Assembly: GCA_015075725.1 (NCBI GenBank)
Contig: JABTTV010000001.1
Span: 744,001 to 808,000 of the forward strand
Reading direction: 5' to 3'
DNA length: 64,000 bases
Origin: Anaerolineales bacterium
GTDB lineage: Bacteria; Chloroflexota; Anaerolineae; Anaerolineales; Villigracilaceae
The notes below the pieces were generated by a model that worked only from the letters and a program-made list of their open reading frames with translations, had not been told where the DNA came from and did not search any database. The position numbers and the translations under genes were made by a program. Of the stretch, positions 12,675-20,851 are shown piece by piece; positions within the stretch are counted from its first letter, which is position 1, and each line of letters begins with the position of its first letter.

Positions 12675-14129
12675 ATGGAAAACCCCAAACTTTTTATTTC
12701 TTATAGCTGGTCATCCCCAGAACATGAACAATGGGTTCTAAATCTGGCAACCGAGTTGCGGGAAAATGGTGTTGATGTCATTCTTGACAAGTGGGATTTG
12801 AAAGAGGGGCAAGATTCAGATGCGTTTATGGAAAAAATGGTTACCGATGAAGGTGTAAAGAAGGTGGCAATGATATGTGACAAGACGTATGCGACAAAAG
12901 CAGATAAAAGAGAAGGCGGTGTTGGTACAGAAGCCCAAATAATCTCTCGTAAAATTTACGAACGTACAGATCAAAACAAATTTGTTGCGGTTGTTGCCGA
13001 AAAAGACGATAATGATAAGGCTTATTTACCTACTTATTACCGTTCTAGAATTTACATTGATTTGAGTGATCGTAACTTGTATACAAAAAATTTTGACCAG
13101 CTACTACGATGGGTTTTTGATAAGCCGCTTTACCAAAAGCCTGATGTAGGAAAGACACCATCGTTCTTAGATGAAACGAAATCACCGTCATTAAATACCA
13201 CAACAGCATTTAGAAGATTAATTAATGCCATTAAGAATGGTGAAGAACATGCAAGGGGCGCCCTTGACGAGTTTTATGATTTATTTGCCGCCAACCTGGA
13301 AAATTTCCGGATTGACAAGGTCGAAGGGGAGTATGATGAACTTGTTTTAGAGAACATAAAAAGCTTTTTGCCATATAGAGATCAAGTAGTAGAAGTTTTT
13401 CTGACAATAGCTCAATATAACTCTATGGAAGGTGCTATTAATCAAACGCACAGTTTTTTTGAAAAACTTATTCCGTACTTGACTAAACGCGAGCATGTAA
13501 CAAAGTGGAACGATTGGGATTTCGATAATTTTAGAATAATTGTCCATGAATTGTTTTTATATTGCATTGCTGCTTTTATAAAAAAGGACTATGTGAACGG
13601 GGCTAGATATATGCTTAACCAGAGGTATTTCTTCGACGATCTCAGTCGTGATGATAACCGAATGAGGCGAATGACAATTTTTAGTCCCTACATAAAATCG
13701 CTTGAGTATCGAAACAACAGGTTGAAGTTAAATAGATTGTCGCTGCATGCTGATGTTATCAAGGACCGTGCGTATGGGGTTTTGGGAATAAACTTCGCTG
13801 ACATTATGCAAGCTGACTTTATTATTTATGTTTGCGATTTATTAGGAAGATTAAATCAAAAAGAAAACGATAAGGATTTTAGCGAGTGGTGGCCTATGAC
13901 ACTTGTTTATGCTGAATACAGAAGTAGGCCTTTCGAAGTATTTGCAAGAGCTCAACAAAAAGAATATTTTGATAAATTAAAAAGAATTCTTGGCATCCAA
14001 AATAAGGCAAACATTGATGATCTTGTCACGGCAATTAGAGCGGGCAGTATTCAAACTGTAAGAATTAGAGGGTGGGGAAGGTTCGACCTGGTGAGTTTAA
14101 TGAACTATACCTCTTTAGCGACGATATAA
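12675..14129 (+). CDS. SEFIR (TIR-like) domain protein, candidate defence effector
   Basis: 484 residues with TAGGAGG upstream of the ATG. Residues 1-150 form a SEFIR domain, the bacterial relative of SEF/IL-17 receptor and TIR domains: KLFISYSWSSPEHEQWVLNL, GVDVILDKWDLKEGQD, then VAMICDKTYATKADKREGGVG and RKIYERTDQNKFVAVVAE. The other about 330 residues are mostly helical and rich in Tyr, Phe and Asn, with no motif I recognise; they may sense a trigger or mediate assembly. The gene is clearly AT-rich, with codon use unlike its neighbours. It has no TIR-system partner next to it. Its 3' end abuts the truncated start of another gene, pointing to insertion. Immune signalling is inferred from domain type and context only. 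Confidence 0.82.
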   Translation: MENPKLFISYSWSSPEHEQWVLNLATELRENGVDVILDKWDLKEGQDSDAFMEKMVTDEGVKKVAMICDKTYATKADKREGGVGTEAQIISRKIYERTDQNKFVAVVAEKDDNDKAYLPTYYRSRIYIDLSDRNLYTKNFDQLLRWVFDKPLYQKPDVGKTPSFLDETKSPSLNTTTAFRRLINAIKNGEEHARGALDEFYDLFAANLENFRIDKVEGEYDELVLENIKSFLPYRDQVVEVFLTIAQYNSMEGAINQTHSFFEKLIPYLTKREHVTKWNDWDFDNFRIIVHELFLYCIAAFIKKDYVNGARYMLNQRYFFDDLSRDDNRMRRMTIFSPYIKSLEYRNNRLKLNRLSLHADVIKDRAYGVLGINFADIMQADFIIYVCDLLGRLNQKENDKDFSEWWPMTLVYAEYRSRPFEVFARAQQKEYFDKLKRILGIQNKANIDDLVTAIRAGSIQTVRIRGWGRFDLVSLMNYTSLATI

Positions 14130-14270
14130 GACTTTATTGCAGCTACTCAAATAACCTTTGTTCATTATGATTTGATGATTCGCCAGCGTTTCGACGTAGG
14201 GCGTGAAATCGAGCGCATCCTTGTCAGTGGGTTGGTCGTTGACGATATAGGTTTTCGAGGCGTCAGGCAT
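14115..14270 (-). pseudogene. Truncated 5' end of a KAP-like P-loop NTPase gene
   Basis: The ATG at 14270 has a perfect AGGAGG seven bases upstream. About 30 codons follow that resemble the N-terminus of KAP-family NTPases (NDQPTDKDALDFTPYVETLA, the segment just before the Walker A region). After about 14181 the frame runs into AT-rich sequence, reads some 21 unrelated codons and stops. No Walker A motif is present and the remainder is not elsewhere in the window. The break coincides with the edge of the SEFIR cassette, so the gene was probably cut by that insertion or an associated deletion. The family call rests on memory of the N-terminal pattern. Confidence 0.55.
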
Positions 14271-14366
14271 GGGGAATCCTCCTGCTATCCTTATTTTATC
14301 CCCAAAAATTGCTGTATACTGATTTGAACCGGCTGAAAATTCAAAAATCAATTTACAGGTATTCCC

Positions 14367-15734
14367 ATGAACTCCAAACGTATTGCTTACATCCTCCTGA
14401 TCTCATCCATGCTGGCGTGCAATTTTATCGCCGACATTATCACGCCCCCAATCGCGACGCCCGTTCCCACCTCCACAACGACACCGCTTGCGCCTGCCTA
14501 CATCCCGCCGAACTGCCAAAATATTCCGCTGGCAACGGTTCCTCCCGCCACGGCGCTGGCTCAGCCCACGCCTGAACTGCAAATCAATCCCGAAATCTCG
14601 AAGGACACCCAGCTCGAAATTTTCGATGAAATGGTCCCGATCATCGGCGATGTCTATGTCTATCCCGATTTCAACGGGAAGGATTGGAACGCCATCGCCG
14701 CGAATTATCGCGCCCGGATCGAGGCGGGTCTTTCCACCGAACAGTTTTATGACGCGATGCAAGCCATGATCGTGGAACTGGGCGACGAACATTCCGGTTT
14801 CGAGTCGCCAGCCGACGTGGCGCAGTCCGAGGCGGACCTTTCCGGGAACAACGATTACGTCGGCGTGGGCATTTACATCCTGCCGCAGTTGGAAAAGGAT
14901 CAGGCGGCGGTCATCTTTGTCTTTCCCGGTTCGCCCGCCGAGTTGAGCGGATTAAAACCACACGACACCATCCTCGCCGTGGACGGCCTGCCTATCGTTG
15001 CGAATGGAGAAAGTTTTCTGTTTCTCGCGCGCGGACCGGAATGTTCCAGCATCGTATTGACGGTGCGCTCGCCGGGCGGGGAACCGCGCGATGTGATGAT
15101 CGTCCGACAGCGGATTCAAAGCCCGCTGCTGATCGACTCGCGCCTCATCCCGACCTCGGACGGGTCGCGCGTCGGATACATGTTCCTCCCGACGTTTTTC
15201 GACCAGACCATTCCCGGTCAGGTGGAGGAAGCGCTGCGGAGTTTCGGTCCGCTCGACGGGTTGATCATCGACAATCGTTTGAACGGCGGCGGGAGCAGTG
15301 AAGTCGTCGAGCCCATCCTTGCTTTTTTCGCCTCCGGCACGATGGGTGAATTCGTGAGCCGCGACGGAAAACGACCGCTGACGATCACGGCGAATCCCAT
15401 CGAAAATTCTCAGGACGTTCCACTCGTAATTCTGGTCAGCGAGGAAACCGTCAGTTTCGGCGAGATCTTCTCCGGCGTATTGAGGGATTCAGGGCGCGCG
15501 CAGATCGTCGGTCAGACCAGTTTGGGGAACGTGGAGATTCTCCACGGCTATGATTTCGACGACGGGTCCCGCCTATGGATCGCGGCAGAGACCTTCGACT
15601 CCGCGTTCTCGGATACGGATTGGGAAAAGACAGGCATCATCCCGGACCTCGCAGTGACCGCCGATTGGGATGAGTTCATCTTTGAAACCGATCCGGCAAT
15701 CCCTGCGGCTTTATCGCTGCTGGGTCGCCAGTAA
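14367..15734 (+). CDS. S41 family (C-terminal processing) peptidase, lipoprotein
   Basis: 455 residues. The signal peptide ends in SSMLAC, a lipobox. After a short Pro/Thr stretch comes a helical region with LGDEHSGFESP, typical before the PDZ of S41 proteases, then a PDZ core (SGLKPHDTILAVDGLPIV). The protease domain contains GLIIDNRLNGGG and the nucleophile region ETVSFGEIFSGVL with Ser363 as the expected nucleophile. The following GQTSLGNVEI lines up with the GxxTxGK region but has Asn where many members carry the catalytic Lys. The enzyme would act outside the membrane on unfolded or tagged proteins. It may be a subfamily with a different base or may be inactive. Confidence 0.88.
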   Translation: MNSKRIAYILLISSMLACNFIADIITPPIATPVPTSTTTPLAPAYIPPNCQNIPLATVPPATALAQPTPELQINPEISKDTQLEIFDEMVPIIGDVYVYPDFNGKDWNAIAANYRARIEAGLSTEQFYDAMQAMIVELGDEHSGFESPADVAQSEADLSGNNDYVGVGIYILPQLEKDQAAVIFVFPGSPAELSGLKPHDTILAVDGLPIVANGESFLFLARGPECSSIVLTVRSPGGEPRDVMIVRQRIQSPLLIDSRLIPTSDGSRVGYMFLPTFFDQTIPGQVEEALRSFGPLDGLIIDNRLNGGGSSEVVEPILAFFASGTMGEFVSRDGKRPLTITANPIENSQDVPLVILVSEETVSFGEIFSGVLRDSGRAQIVGQTSLGNVEILHGYDFDDGSRLWIAAETFDSAFSDTDWEKTGIIPDLAVTADWDEFIFETDPAIPAALSLLGRQ

Positions 15735-15752
15735 AAAGCCAATTTTACAGCC

Positions 15753-16139
15753 ATGGAATATGTCATCCAGCCCGACGATAAGGACAAGATCATAAAAGTA
15801 AGGGCAACAGGCAAATGGGACCTGGAATTCGGTCGCGCCATGAGCCGCGAGATCGCCGAGACGGTGGATGCGACCCATTTACGGCTTGTCCTGGTGGATA
15901 TGCGGAAGGTGGAAATCCGCGCGTCCATCATTCAGATATACGAACGGGTCAAGGAATTATGGGATGAACATCAAAGCGCCAAACAGACCGTATGGAAGGT
16001 GGCGGCGGTCTTAACGCTGGACGACCAGGAGTTCAAGAAGGAGATGCAGTTTTTCGAGAACACCGCTCAAAATCGCGGGCTTCCCTATCGCATCTTCAGC
16101 GACATGGACGAGGCATTTATCTGGCTGACCAATCCATAA
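15753..16139 (+). CDS. Small STAS/SpoIIAA-like domain protein
   Basis: 128 residues, 18 bases after the protease stop and so possibly co-transcribed. The pattern VRATGKWDLEFGRAMSREIAETV - LRLVLVDMRKVEI - FENTAQNRGLPYRIFSDMDEAFIWL fits the SpoIIAA-like fold: alternating strands and helices with a final helix reading DEAFIWL. No Ser phosphorylation site can be identified with confidence. It is cytosolic, with no signal or membrane segment. The function in this family is largely unknown; a regulatory role would be inference. Confidence 0.65.
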   Translation: MEYVIQPDDKDKIIKVRATGKWDLEFGRAMSREIAETVDATHLRLVLVDMRKVEIRASIIQIYERVKELWDEHQSAKQTVWKVAAVLTLDDQEFKKEMQFFENTAQNRGLPYRIFSDMDEAFIWLTNP

Positions 16140-16235
16140 TCCTTCCCGTTCGGCTGTTCTCCGCGTCGTGAAAACCACTTTTGGAATTGTGATTACAAAC
16201 CGCTGCTCTGAGCAATGACGAAGGATGGCTGTAGA

Positions 16236-17726
16236 TCATTCCTTCTTCAAGGATTGCAATCGTTCCGCCAATTCCGTTTGTATCTCGCGGTAGGCTGACT
16301 TCCCCGCCACGTTCAGCATCTCATGCGGGTCGTTGACCAGATCGTACAATTCCGTTTCCCCCGTGGAGTATTCGGTATATTTCCATTCAGGCGTGCGAAT
16401 GGAATGGAACTCGGGAATCATCGAGCCAACTCCCTCTTCGGTGGGCCAGTGTTCGAGTAAAAGGGCGTCCCTCCACGGCGCATTTGGGTCTTCAAGCAAA
16501 GGACTCATGCTCAAGCCGTCCACAGTAGCGGGAACGTGGAACCCTGCCCATTCTGCAATTGTGGCATAGAGGTCGATGTTGGCGACAAGACTGGGATCGA
16601 TTCGCGGTTCGAAGTAGCCCGGTCCATACACGATGAACGGGACTTTGACGCAGGCTTCGTAGGGACAGTTCTTCGTCGCGCCGAAGCGGTGATCGCCGAT
16701 GGTCAGGCCGTTGTCTGAGGTAAAGATGATGATGGTGTTCTCATCCAGCCCGGCTTTCTTCAAAGCGGCGGCAATGGAAGCGACGCCGTCATCCACGGAG
16801 AGGAGCGAGCGCAGAATCTGCAAATGGATGGTATCCAACTCGGACTCGGAAAGAGGCGAGAGGTCCCCGATGTAATCCGGCTTGTCGCGGATGTTCTCCT
16901 CGTTGAAACTGGGCGGGCGGTATTGCACCCAGTCCCAGCCGGTGCTGGCGCGGAAGGAATCCTTGTGGCGGGGCGCGCGGATGTAGGGGGAATGCGGGTT
17001 GTAGTAATTGACCGTCATGAAGAACGGCGTGTCTTTCGAATCGCGAATGAAAGCCAATGCCAGATTCGTAATAACGTCGGCGCTGAAGTTGAAATCGTTG
17101 CGTTTGTATTCGACGATCTCGCCATTCTGTGAAAGGCTGAAGTTGTAATAATACTGAAGGTTGCCCGCCTCTTCCCTTTCCACGATGTTCCTGCCGAGAA
17201 AAACATTCCACACATCCCAGCCTGGCTGTACGACACCGAGAGGCGCCAGGTCATCGTAACCGTTCATGTATTTGCCGAGATAAGCCGTTTGGTAACCGCA
17301 CTCCTTCAATTGGATCGAGAAGCTGGTTTCCGCATCGAACTTTGGCGCGCCGCCCATGGGCAGGTTGTTCGTCAACACCTGATGGTTGTGCGCATACTGG
17401 CCGGATAAAATGCTCGCGCGGCTCGGGCAGCACAATGGCGTGGTGGCAAAACCGTTCTCGAAGACGACGCCGTTCTCCATCAATTCGGTTTTGACGAAAG
17501 GCATGTAATCGACGGTGTGATAGGGCTGGTCGTCGGTGACGATGAGAATGATGTTCGGGCGCGGGTCGTTAAATCTCTCCGGCGAGGCGGGAGATGGGAT
17601 GTCGATATCGAAGATCGTAGGCGCATGATCGATGACGGGCGTGGGAGGGTTGTATGGCGGGGGCAGTTCTTCTGTGACGCAGGCGGAAAGCAGGAGTGCA
17701 CATGCAACGAGCAGGATTCGTTTCAT
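16236..17726 (-). CDS. Sulfatase (formylglycine-dependent, type I), lipoprotein
   Basis: 496 residues from the ATG at 17726, which overlaps the upstream stop as ATGA. This start gives a signal peptide with lipobox LLSAC; a longer upstream frame would add 25 unrelated residues. The metal site begins with IVTDDQP (about 62-68). The sulfatase signature is LCCPSRASILSG, with Cys99 as the residue converted to formylglycine. FTSDNGLTIGDH later in the protein supplies further metal ligands. It would cleave sulfate esters at the cell surface; the substrate, likely a sulfated polysaccharide or mucin-type glycan, is not evident. The Cys type requires a formylglycine-generating enzyme or anSME encoded elsewhere. 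It is translationally coupled to the HD hydrolase gene. Confidence 0.92.
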   Translation of the reverse strand: MKRILLVACALLLSACVTEELPPPYNPPTPVIDHAPTIFDIDIPSPASPERFNDPRPNIILIVTDDQPYHTVDYMPFVKTELMENGVVFENGFATTPLCCPSRASILSGQYAHNHQVLTNNLPMGGAPKFDAETSFSIQLKECGYQTAYLGKYMNGYDDLAPLGVVQPGWDVWNVFLGRNIVEREEAGNLQYYYNFSLSQNGEIVEYKRNDFNFSADVITNLALAFIRDSKDTPFFMTVNYYNPHSPYIRAPRHKDSFRASTGWDWVQYRPPSFNEENIRDKPDYIGDLSPLSESELDTIHLQILRSLLSVDDGVASIAAALKKAGLDENTIIIFTSDNGLTIGDHRFGATKNCPYEACVKVPFIVYGPGYFEPRIDPSLVANIDLYATIAEWAGFHVPATVDGLSMSPLLEDPNAPWRDALLLEHWPTEEGVGSMIPEFHSIRTPEWKYTEYSTGETELYDLVNDPHEMLNVAGKSAYREIQTELAERLQSLKKE

Positions 17727-18289
17727 CCCAAATTCCCAACCAGGTCCAACTCCGGCGCGATCCTTCGCATGGCTTGAATTACATTGCCGACGTGTTCCCA
17801 CAAGTCCACGCCGAATTCCTTTGCGGCGCGTTCCATCTCCCCGCGGTCCGTCCCGGCGGCGAAGGCTTTATCCCTCCACTTCTTTTTGACCGAACTCGCC
17901 TCGAGATCGTACAACGAGCGCGACGGGCGCACAAGCGCAACAGCGGTGATGAGTCCGGTCACTTCGTCGCAGGCGCAGATGGCTTTGCGTCGTATCGTGT
18001 CGCGAGGCAGGTTGAGATGGTCGGCGTGACTCAGGATATCCTGAACAATATCTTCTGGCACGCCGCGTTCGCGCAGGATGGGTGCGCCGTCCTGCGGATG
18101 ATGTTCCAGGGATGGGTGGATCTCCCAATCAAAATCGTGCAGAAGACCGATCAAGCCCCAGGCTTCCGCATCCTCGCCGAATTTTTCGGCGTAGAAACGC
18201 ATCGCGGCTTCGACAGACAGCATGTGCCGCACCAATCCTTCGTTCTTGACGTATTCGCGGACAAGGGCAAGGGCTTCTTCACGAGTCAT
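17723..18289 (-). CDS. HD domain phosphohydrolase
   Basis: 188 residues; GGAG lies upstream of the ATG. The HD metal site is visible: HMLSVE, then LIGLLHDFDWE (HD pair), SLEHHPQDGAPIL and ILSHADH, which together supply the His/Asp ligands. A C-terminal helical part follows. Members of this family are annotated as HDIG-type hydrolases of unknown substrate and are often found as single genes. The stop overlaps the sulfatase start by ATGA, so the two are translated together, although no functional link is obvious. Confidence 0.85.
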   Translation of the reverse strand: MTREEALALVREYVKNEGLVRHMLSVEAAMRFYAEKFGEDAEAWGLIGLLHDFDWEIHPSLEHHPQDGAPILRERGVPEDIVQDILSHADHLNLPRDTIRRKAICACDEVTGLITAVALVRPSRSLYDLEASSVKKKWRDKAFAAGTDRGEMERAAKEFGVDLWEHVGNVIQAMRRIAPELDLVGNLG

Positions 18290-18422
18290 TTCGATTCTCC
18301 AGTTTGAATGTCAATGCGAAGACGATAGTCCGAAGCAATCTAACCATAGAACAATGAGACTGCTTCGTGCCGGGTCTCGATATGGGCTTCGCCCTGCTCG
18401 ACCAGCGGCGCTCGCAGTGGCA

Positions 18423-19058
18423 CTATTGTATCGGCTCTGGCTCGCCCAAAACAGGCAGGGGCTTCGCGACCAGCATGTCCCATGCGGCTTGGAAGGCGGC
18501 AAATGTCTCGCGGAGGTTCCACCACAGGCGCGCGCGTTTGAGGAAATAACGGTTCGCCGCCTCGACTCCCGTCGATTCGATGCCGAACCAGTTGCAAAGC
18601 GCCAGCGCCCTCGGCATGTGAAACTCCTGCGTGATCAAGATCGCCTCGTCCACGCCGAAGATGTCCTTTGCGCGGTAACAGGTATCGTACGTGCGCCTGC
18701 CCGCGTAGTCGAGTACGACGTCTTCATCGGGCACCCCGTGTTCGAGCGCGAACTGCCGCCCGGCTTCCGGCTCATTGTATTCGATAAAGCGGTTATCGCC
18801 GCTGATCAGAATTTTTTCGATCTTTCCGGATTGATAAAGATTGACGGCGGTCAACATGCGGTCGCTCAGCACCGGTCCAGCCGAGCCGTCGCGCAGCAAG
18901 CCAGCGCCGAAAACGATCGCGATTCGTGTTTTGGGCACGTCGTCCGCTGTAAACGTTCTTGGGATCGCGTACAGCCCCATGACAATTCTTGGCAACAACA
19001 AACCAACGGCGGCCGCGAGCAAAGCCCGCCAAAAAAATTTCAAGAACTTACCGAACAT
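18423..19058 (-). CDS. SanA/YdcF-like DUF218 membrane protein
   Basis: 211 residues. One N-terminal transmembrane helix (about 9-29) is followed by a DUF218 domain: RIAIVFGAGLLRDGSAGPVLSDRM, ILISGDNR, YNEPEAG, DYAGRRTYDTCYRAKDIFGV, and ILITQEFHMPRALALCNWFGI. This order matches SanA, a protein linked to envelope barrier function and vancomycin sensitivity in enterobacteria. The enzymatic activity of the family is unknown. It follows the PhnD-like gene with 4 bases between stop and start and is most likely in the same operon. Confidence 0.88.
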   Translation of the reverse strand: MFGKFLKFFWRALLAAAVGLLLPRIVMGLYAIPRTFTADDVPKTRIAIVFGAGLLRDGSAGPVLSDRMLTAVNLYQSGKIEKILISGDNRFIEYNEPEAGRQFALEHGVPDEDVVLDYAGRRTYDTCYRAKDIFGVDEAILITQEFHMPRALALCNWFGIESTGVEAANRYFLKRARLWWNLRETFAAFQAAWDMLVAKPLPVLGEPEPIQ

Positions 19059-19062
19059 CGCG

Positions 19063-20085
19063 CTATTCTATCAAATCCAGCAGGTCCAGCCCCGATGCGG
19101 TCACATAGACAATGAACTCCGCGTATGCGGCATCATCCACCGGCGACATTTCATCAAAGCCATAGATCGTCTGCATGGCGGCTTTGCCTTCGGGTGTCGT
19201 CATGAAATCGATGAGCCCGCGTTGGATGCCGCGCCGCATTTCAAAAGGCAGCGCTGCAGACATGGAAATATTTTCATACGGAATGATATCCGGGATGCGC
19301 CACGCCACAAGGATTCTATCCATCACGTCGGGATAATCCGCTTCGAGGACGGGCGATTCGCGGGCATCGACAAAGGTCGCGCCGAAATCACAGATGTCAT
19401 CAGCGTAGACTCCGCGCACCACATTGGGCTGACCTGCGAGAAATGCCCCGGCTCTCGTCTGGACCTGGGACTGACTCAGCAGCCCGAGCGGCACCACATA
19501 CCCCGATGGCGAAGTCTCGTCGCTCCAGCAGGGTTTTTTATCGGCGAATTGTTTCAGGGCGGTGACGGCGTCTGTGATATTCTCTCCGCGAGTCTCATCG
19601 AAGTAGGCGGTGAATTCGCCGTCTCGGTTGATGATGATCTGCGCCCCATAGAACATCCCCCCGTTGCGGACTCGCGCCAGCAATGCCGTGACCGAATTAT
19701 TCTCGCGCGCAAGCACGAATGCATACGGCGAAAGCGAAGCGATGTGGGCATTCCCATTTGCAAGCGACTCGACCAATTCATCTTCCGAGGCGGGAATCAC
19801 TGTCACGATGCGGTACCCGGTTCGTTCTTCGAGATAAGCGGCAAGCCTGTCGCCCGCAGAAATGACAGGATCGGTCGGACGCGGGTTTGGAGCGAGGGCG
19901 AGGATCAAGGGATTGTTTTCAGTGCCAGGCTCGGGCGGAGTCTGAGGCGCCTGTGTGGGACCGGGAGTCAGCGTGCTGGTAGGAATCGCTGTGGGAGTCC
20001 CCAACGTCACCTGCAACGGAAATGAACATCCAAGCGTAAAGAATAGTGTTATCGTAAGCAGGACTTTTTTTGTTTCGAGCATCAT
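19063..20085 (-). CDS. PhnD-like phosphate/phosphonate ABC transporter binding lipoprotein
   Basis: 340 residues with signal peptide and lipobox FTLGC. After a Thr/Pro linker the domain resembles the PhnD/PtxB group of periplasmic binding proteins: LILALAPNPRPTDPVISAGD, YLEERTGYRIVTVIPAS, ANGNAHIASLSPYAFVLAR, then a second lobe with DDICDFGATFVDARE. No permease or ATPase gene accompanies it, so either it works with a transporter encoded elsewhere or it has a sensory role. Phosphonate, phosphite or another small oxyanion are all possible ligands. Two adjacent ATG codons (20085, 20082) serve equally as start. Confidence 0.8.
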   Translation of the reverse strand: MMLETKKVLLTITLFFTLGCSFPLQVTLGTPTAIPTSTLTPGPTQAPQTPPEPGTENNPLILALAPNPRPTDPVISAGDRLAAYLEERTGYRIVTVIPASEDELVESLANGNAHIASLSPYAFVLARENNSVTALLARVRNGGMFYGAQIIINRDGEFTAYFDETRGENITDAVTALKQFADKKPCWSDETSPSGYVVPLGLLSQSQVQTRAGAFLAGQPNVVRGVYADDICDFGATFVDARESPVLEADYPDVMDRILVAWRIPDIIPYENISMSAALPFEMRRGIQRGLIDFMTTPEGKAAMQTIYGFDEMSPVDDAAYAEFIVYVTASGLDLLDLIE

Positions 20086-20093
20086 GACCTTGC

Positions 20094-20099
20094 TATAAT
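20094..20099 (+). promoter_or_regulatory. -10 box TATAAT of the DUF4230 gene
   Basis: Consensus hexamer between divergent genes, 24 bases before the ATG at 20124, which has AAAGGA upstream. Confidence 0.5.
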
Positions 20100-20123
20100 A
20101 ATGCAGGTTTCGAAAGGACGAAA

Positions 20124-20795
20124 ATGAAAAACACGTTTAACACGATCATGTCCATCCTGATTTTGGTGGTGCTTGCCGCCGGTGTCTATTTTATCGTAGA
20201 GACCGTGCGCGAGACCGCCGCGGCGGCATCGCAACCGATCGAGCAGGTGAATCAAGCCAATTATGCCCTGCAGACTCAGATGGCGCAATTGATGAATCCC
20301 ACGCCCACGATCATCCCGGACCCCGTGACGTATATCAATGAGATTCGCGCGCTCGCCCGGTTGGAAACGATCCAGTACAGCGTTTCTCAGGTGATGACGG
20401 GCGAGGATCGGCAGGGGACTCTCGGCTTTGCCTTTGGTACAAAGATCCTTGTTGTCGTGCATGGCTCCGTGATCGCTGGAATCGATATGGAGAAGATCCA
20501 GCCAGGAGATATGCGTCTCGAGAATGGGATTTTGTATGTGAACCTTCCACCGGCTGAAATCCTTGCTGTCACGTTGGATACGGAGAAGGTCGAAGTGTAC
20601 ACGCTTCAGGAAGGACTGCTGGCAGATGTGGACCCGACTCTGGTTTTGCAGACCATTCAGGGCGGGCAGGACAAGATCCTGAGCGTTGCGCTGGATGATG
20701 GGATCCTCCTACAGGCGGAACAGAATGCCGAAGCATACTTGTTGAGATTCTTCAGCGCGCTTGGGTATGACACGGTCATCTTCCCTCAGGATTGA
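20124..20795 (+). CDS. DUF4230 membrane-anchored protein
   Basis: 223 residues. An N-terminal transmembrane helix (about 7-27) is followed by an extracytoplasmic domain typical of DUF4230: IRALARLETIQYSVSQVMTGE, then FGTKILVVVHGSVIAGIDMEKI, VNLPPAEILAVTLDTEKVEVY and a helical end with AEAYLLRFFSALGYDTV. The family is widespread in bacteria and has no assigned function. A Gln/Asn-rich stretch and a short Pro/Thr region link the helix to the domain. It is monocistronic, closed by a strong terminator. Confidence 0.85.
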   Translation: MKNTFNTIMSILILVVLAAGVYFIVETVRETAAAASQPIEQVNQANYALQTQMAQLMNPTPTIIPDPVTYINEIRALARLETIQYSVSQVMTGEDRQGTLGFAFGTKILVVVHGSVIAGIDMEKIQPGDMRLENGILYVNLPPAEILAVTLDTEKVEVYTLQEGLLADVDPTLVLQTIQGGQDKILSVALDDGILLQAEQNAEAYLLRFFSALGYDTVIFPQD

Positions 20796-20813
20796 TTCTG
20801 ATTCCAATTAATG

Positions 20814-20850
20814 AGACCTGACAGGTTTTCGAAACCTGTCAGGTCTTTTT
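20814..20850 (+). terminator. Intrinsic terminator / dispersed palindrome
   Basis: Perfect 15-base arms (AGACCTGACAGGTTT and its complement) with a 3-base loop and a following T-run on the plus strand. Only one base lies between it and the stop of the convergent minus-strand gene, and it can serve both sides. The same core (CCTGACAGGTT / AACCTGTCAGG) recurs at 36212-36239. Confidence 0.88.
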
Positions 20851-20851
20851 T

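Noticed and set aside
18222..20025. Two long plus-strand frames opposite the SanA-like and PhnD-like genes
   Set aside because: The minus-strand genes have signal peptides, domains and tight operon spacing; the plus frames have none.
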